Positions 52,801-64,000 of a stretch of 64,000 nt of DNA are shown here, in pieces; position 1 is the stretch's first letter, and each line of letters opens with the position of its first letter. The DNA lies in contig NZ_CP022161.1 of the NCBI RefSeq assembly GCF_002214185.1, forward strand, positions 10,485,486 through 10,549,485, in the 5' to 3' direction. Both the position numbers and the translations under genes were made by a program. A model generated the notes under the pieces. The model worked only from the letters and a program-made list of their open reading frames with translations. It searched no databases and had not been told where the DNA came from. The stretch comes from Streptomyces capitiformicae. GTDB lineage: Bacteria; Actinomycetota; Actinomycetes; Streptomycetales; Streptomycetaceae.

Positions 52801-54222
52801 CACAACACCGGCACCGGCACCGGCACCGGCACCGACGCTCGGCTCCTCCGCGTCCCCCTCACCGGCCTCTTCCAGAACCACATGCGCGTTCGTGCCGGAG
52901 ATCCCGAAGGACGACACCCCCGCCCTGCGCGGACGGTCCTCGGTACGCGCCCATTCCCGGGGTTCGGTGAGCAGGCGCACCTCTCCCGCGGACCAGTCGA
53001 CATGGGTGGAGGGGGTGTCGACGTGCAGGGTGCGGGGCAGCACGCCGTGCCGCATGGCCAGCACCATCTTCATCACACCGGCGACACCGGCGGCGGCCTG
53101 CGTGTGCCCGATGTTCGACTTCACCGACCCCAGCCACAACGGCCGCTCGTCCGGCCGGTCCTGCCCATACGTCGCCAGCAGCGCCTGCGCCTCGATCGGA
53201 TCGCCCAACGAGGTCCCCGTACCGTGCGCCTCCACCACGTCGACATCCGCCGCGGACAGCCCCGCACCGGCCAGCGCGGCGCGGATCACCCGCTGCTGGG
53301 AGGGACCGTTCGGCGCCGTAAGACCGTTGGAGGCGCCGTCCTGATTGACCGCGCTGCCCCGCACCACGGCCAGCACCCGGTGGCCGTTCCTGCGTGCGTC
53401 GGACAGCCGCTCCACGAGCAGCACGCCCACGCCCTCGCCCCAGCCGGTACCGTCCGCGGCGTCCGCGAAGGCCTTGCAGCGGCCGTCCCCCGCGAGCCCC
53501 CGCTGCCGCGCGAACTCCACGAACACCGCAGGGCTCGACATGACGGTCACGCCACCGGCCAGCGCCAGGTCGCACTCCCCCGCCCGCAGCGCCTGCACGG
53601 CGAGGTGCAGGGCGACCAGCGACGACGAGCACGCCGTGTCCACCGTCACCGCCGGACCCTCCAGGCCCAGCGTGTACGCGACTCGGCCGGAGACCACGGA
53701 GGCGGTGTTGCCGGTGAGGATGTGGCCCTCGACCCCTTCGGGGATCTCGCGCAGTCCGGCGCCGTACTCCTGGTTACTGGCACCGACGAAGACACCGGTG
53801 CGGCTGCCGCGCAGGGAGGCGGGGGCGAGGCCCGCCCGTTCGACGGCCTCCCAGGAGACCTCCAGCAGAAGCCGCTGCTGCGGGTCCATGGCGAGGGCCT
53901 CGCGGGGCGAGATGCCGAAGAAGTCGGCGTCGAAGCGGTCGGCACCGCGTACGAAACCGCCGTGGGCGCTGTGCGGAGGTTCCAGAACACCCCCCAGGTC
54001 CCAGCCGCGGTCGGTGGGGAAGTCCGTCATGGCGTCCGTGCCGTCGGCGAGGAGCCGCCAGAAGTCCTCCGGGGTCTCGGTGCCACCCGGCCATCGGCAG
54101 GCCATGGCGACGATGGCGACCGGCTCGGTCATCGCGTCCCGCAGTTGCTGGTTGTGCTTGCGCAGCCGTTCGTTCTCCCGGACCGAGGCACGGAGGGCTT
54201 CGACGACTTTTTCGGAGGACAT
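52729..54222 (-). pseudogene. Type I PKS gene broken after its KS domain
   Basis: Encodes 497 residues. An N-terminal docking coiled-coil ([20 protein letters not shown]) is followed by a full ketosynthase: [12 protein letters not shown] with the Cys nucleophile, [13 protein letters not shown] and [12 protein letters not shown] with both His. After the KS, the linker reaches VVVWPVS, where an AT domain should follow, and then 19 residues of foreign frame ([17 protein letters not shown]) and a stop. AT, reductive and ACP domains are missing, so this module cannot elongate. ATG at 54222; 91 bp after the preceding PKS gene. Confidence 0.93.
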
Positions 54223-54313
54223 GCTCAGCTCCACACTTCGTGCTCCGGGAGACCCCGAAGCACCGGACGGGCAGGAAGGAAGGAGGGAAGGAACGGCCGG
54301 ATCGGGCGGGCGC

Positions 54314-64000
<9,687 letters not shown>

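Overview
The window is high-GC DNA with Streptomyces-type genes throughout: GTG starts, Tat and Sec exported hydrolases, GlgP/GlgE glycogen genes, a modular type I polyketide synthase, and a tap-tpg pair encoding linear-telomere proteins. It looks like a chromosome arm (or a large linear plasmid) of a Streptomyces or close relative. Much of it is accessory DNA. I count about a dozen places where one gene stops in mid-domain and another starts, often beside insertion-sequence debris, so the region has been rebuilt many times by deletion and transposition.

Layout. 1-5949: a plus-strand sugar operon with a double-NBD sugar ABC ATPase (cut by the window edge), a permease, an L-fuconate dehydratase-like enolase, an amidohydrolase-type lactonase, an RbsD/FucU mutarotase, a scar joining two broken oxidoreductases, and an SDR. 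It looks like non-phosphorylative L-fucose (or similar 6-deoxyhexose) uptake and oxidation. 5950-8052: a LysE remnant, a deazaflavin-type nitroreductase and an NADP-dependent enoyl/quinone reductase. 8461-13600: a broken minus-strand operon (LivM fragment, ISL3-family remnant, acyl-CoA ligase stub, three consecutive RraA-fold genes, amidohydrolase fragment) next to aldehyde dehydrogenase debris. 14286-16905: a large serine recombinase between IS remnants. 17049-22208: truncated glgE, a subtilisin and glgP. 22526-29250: small reductase, membrane and secreted proteins, IS5 and IS256 remnants, a DUF1990 protein and a thermolysin-type protease.

29375-33806: Tn3-family remnant carrying a Ser/Thr kinase between the transposase and the resolvase with its res site. 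34094-37104: a three-gene recombinase-HTH-recombinase operon with translational overlaps. Its 3' end is partly duplicated 0.8 kb away, bracketing an aminoglycoside nucleotidyltransferase-like gene. 37994-40436: tpg and tap. 40643-41014: N-terminal piece of a PD-(D/E)XK-like protein. 40971-52239: secreted glycoside hydrolases (GH29, three GH43, GH97) with CBM13 or AbfB modules. Palindromic operators of the form CGAAC-N3-GTTCG and a duplicated promoter block occur in this cluster. 52718-64000: the downstream end of a modular PKS whose last gene is broken after its KS domain and fused to a CBM13 tail.

How the genes may work together: exported fucosidase, arabinan- or xylan-type hydrolases and an alpha-galactosidase-type enzyme would release sugars. 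The operon at the left edge could import and oxidise L-fucose-like sugars. Whether the two sets are co-regulated is not shown by the sequence, because the shared operator was found only in the hydrolase cluster.
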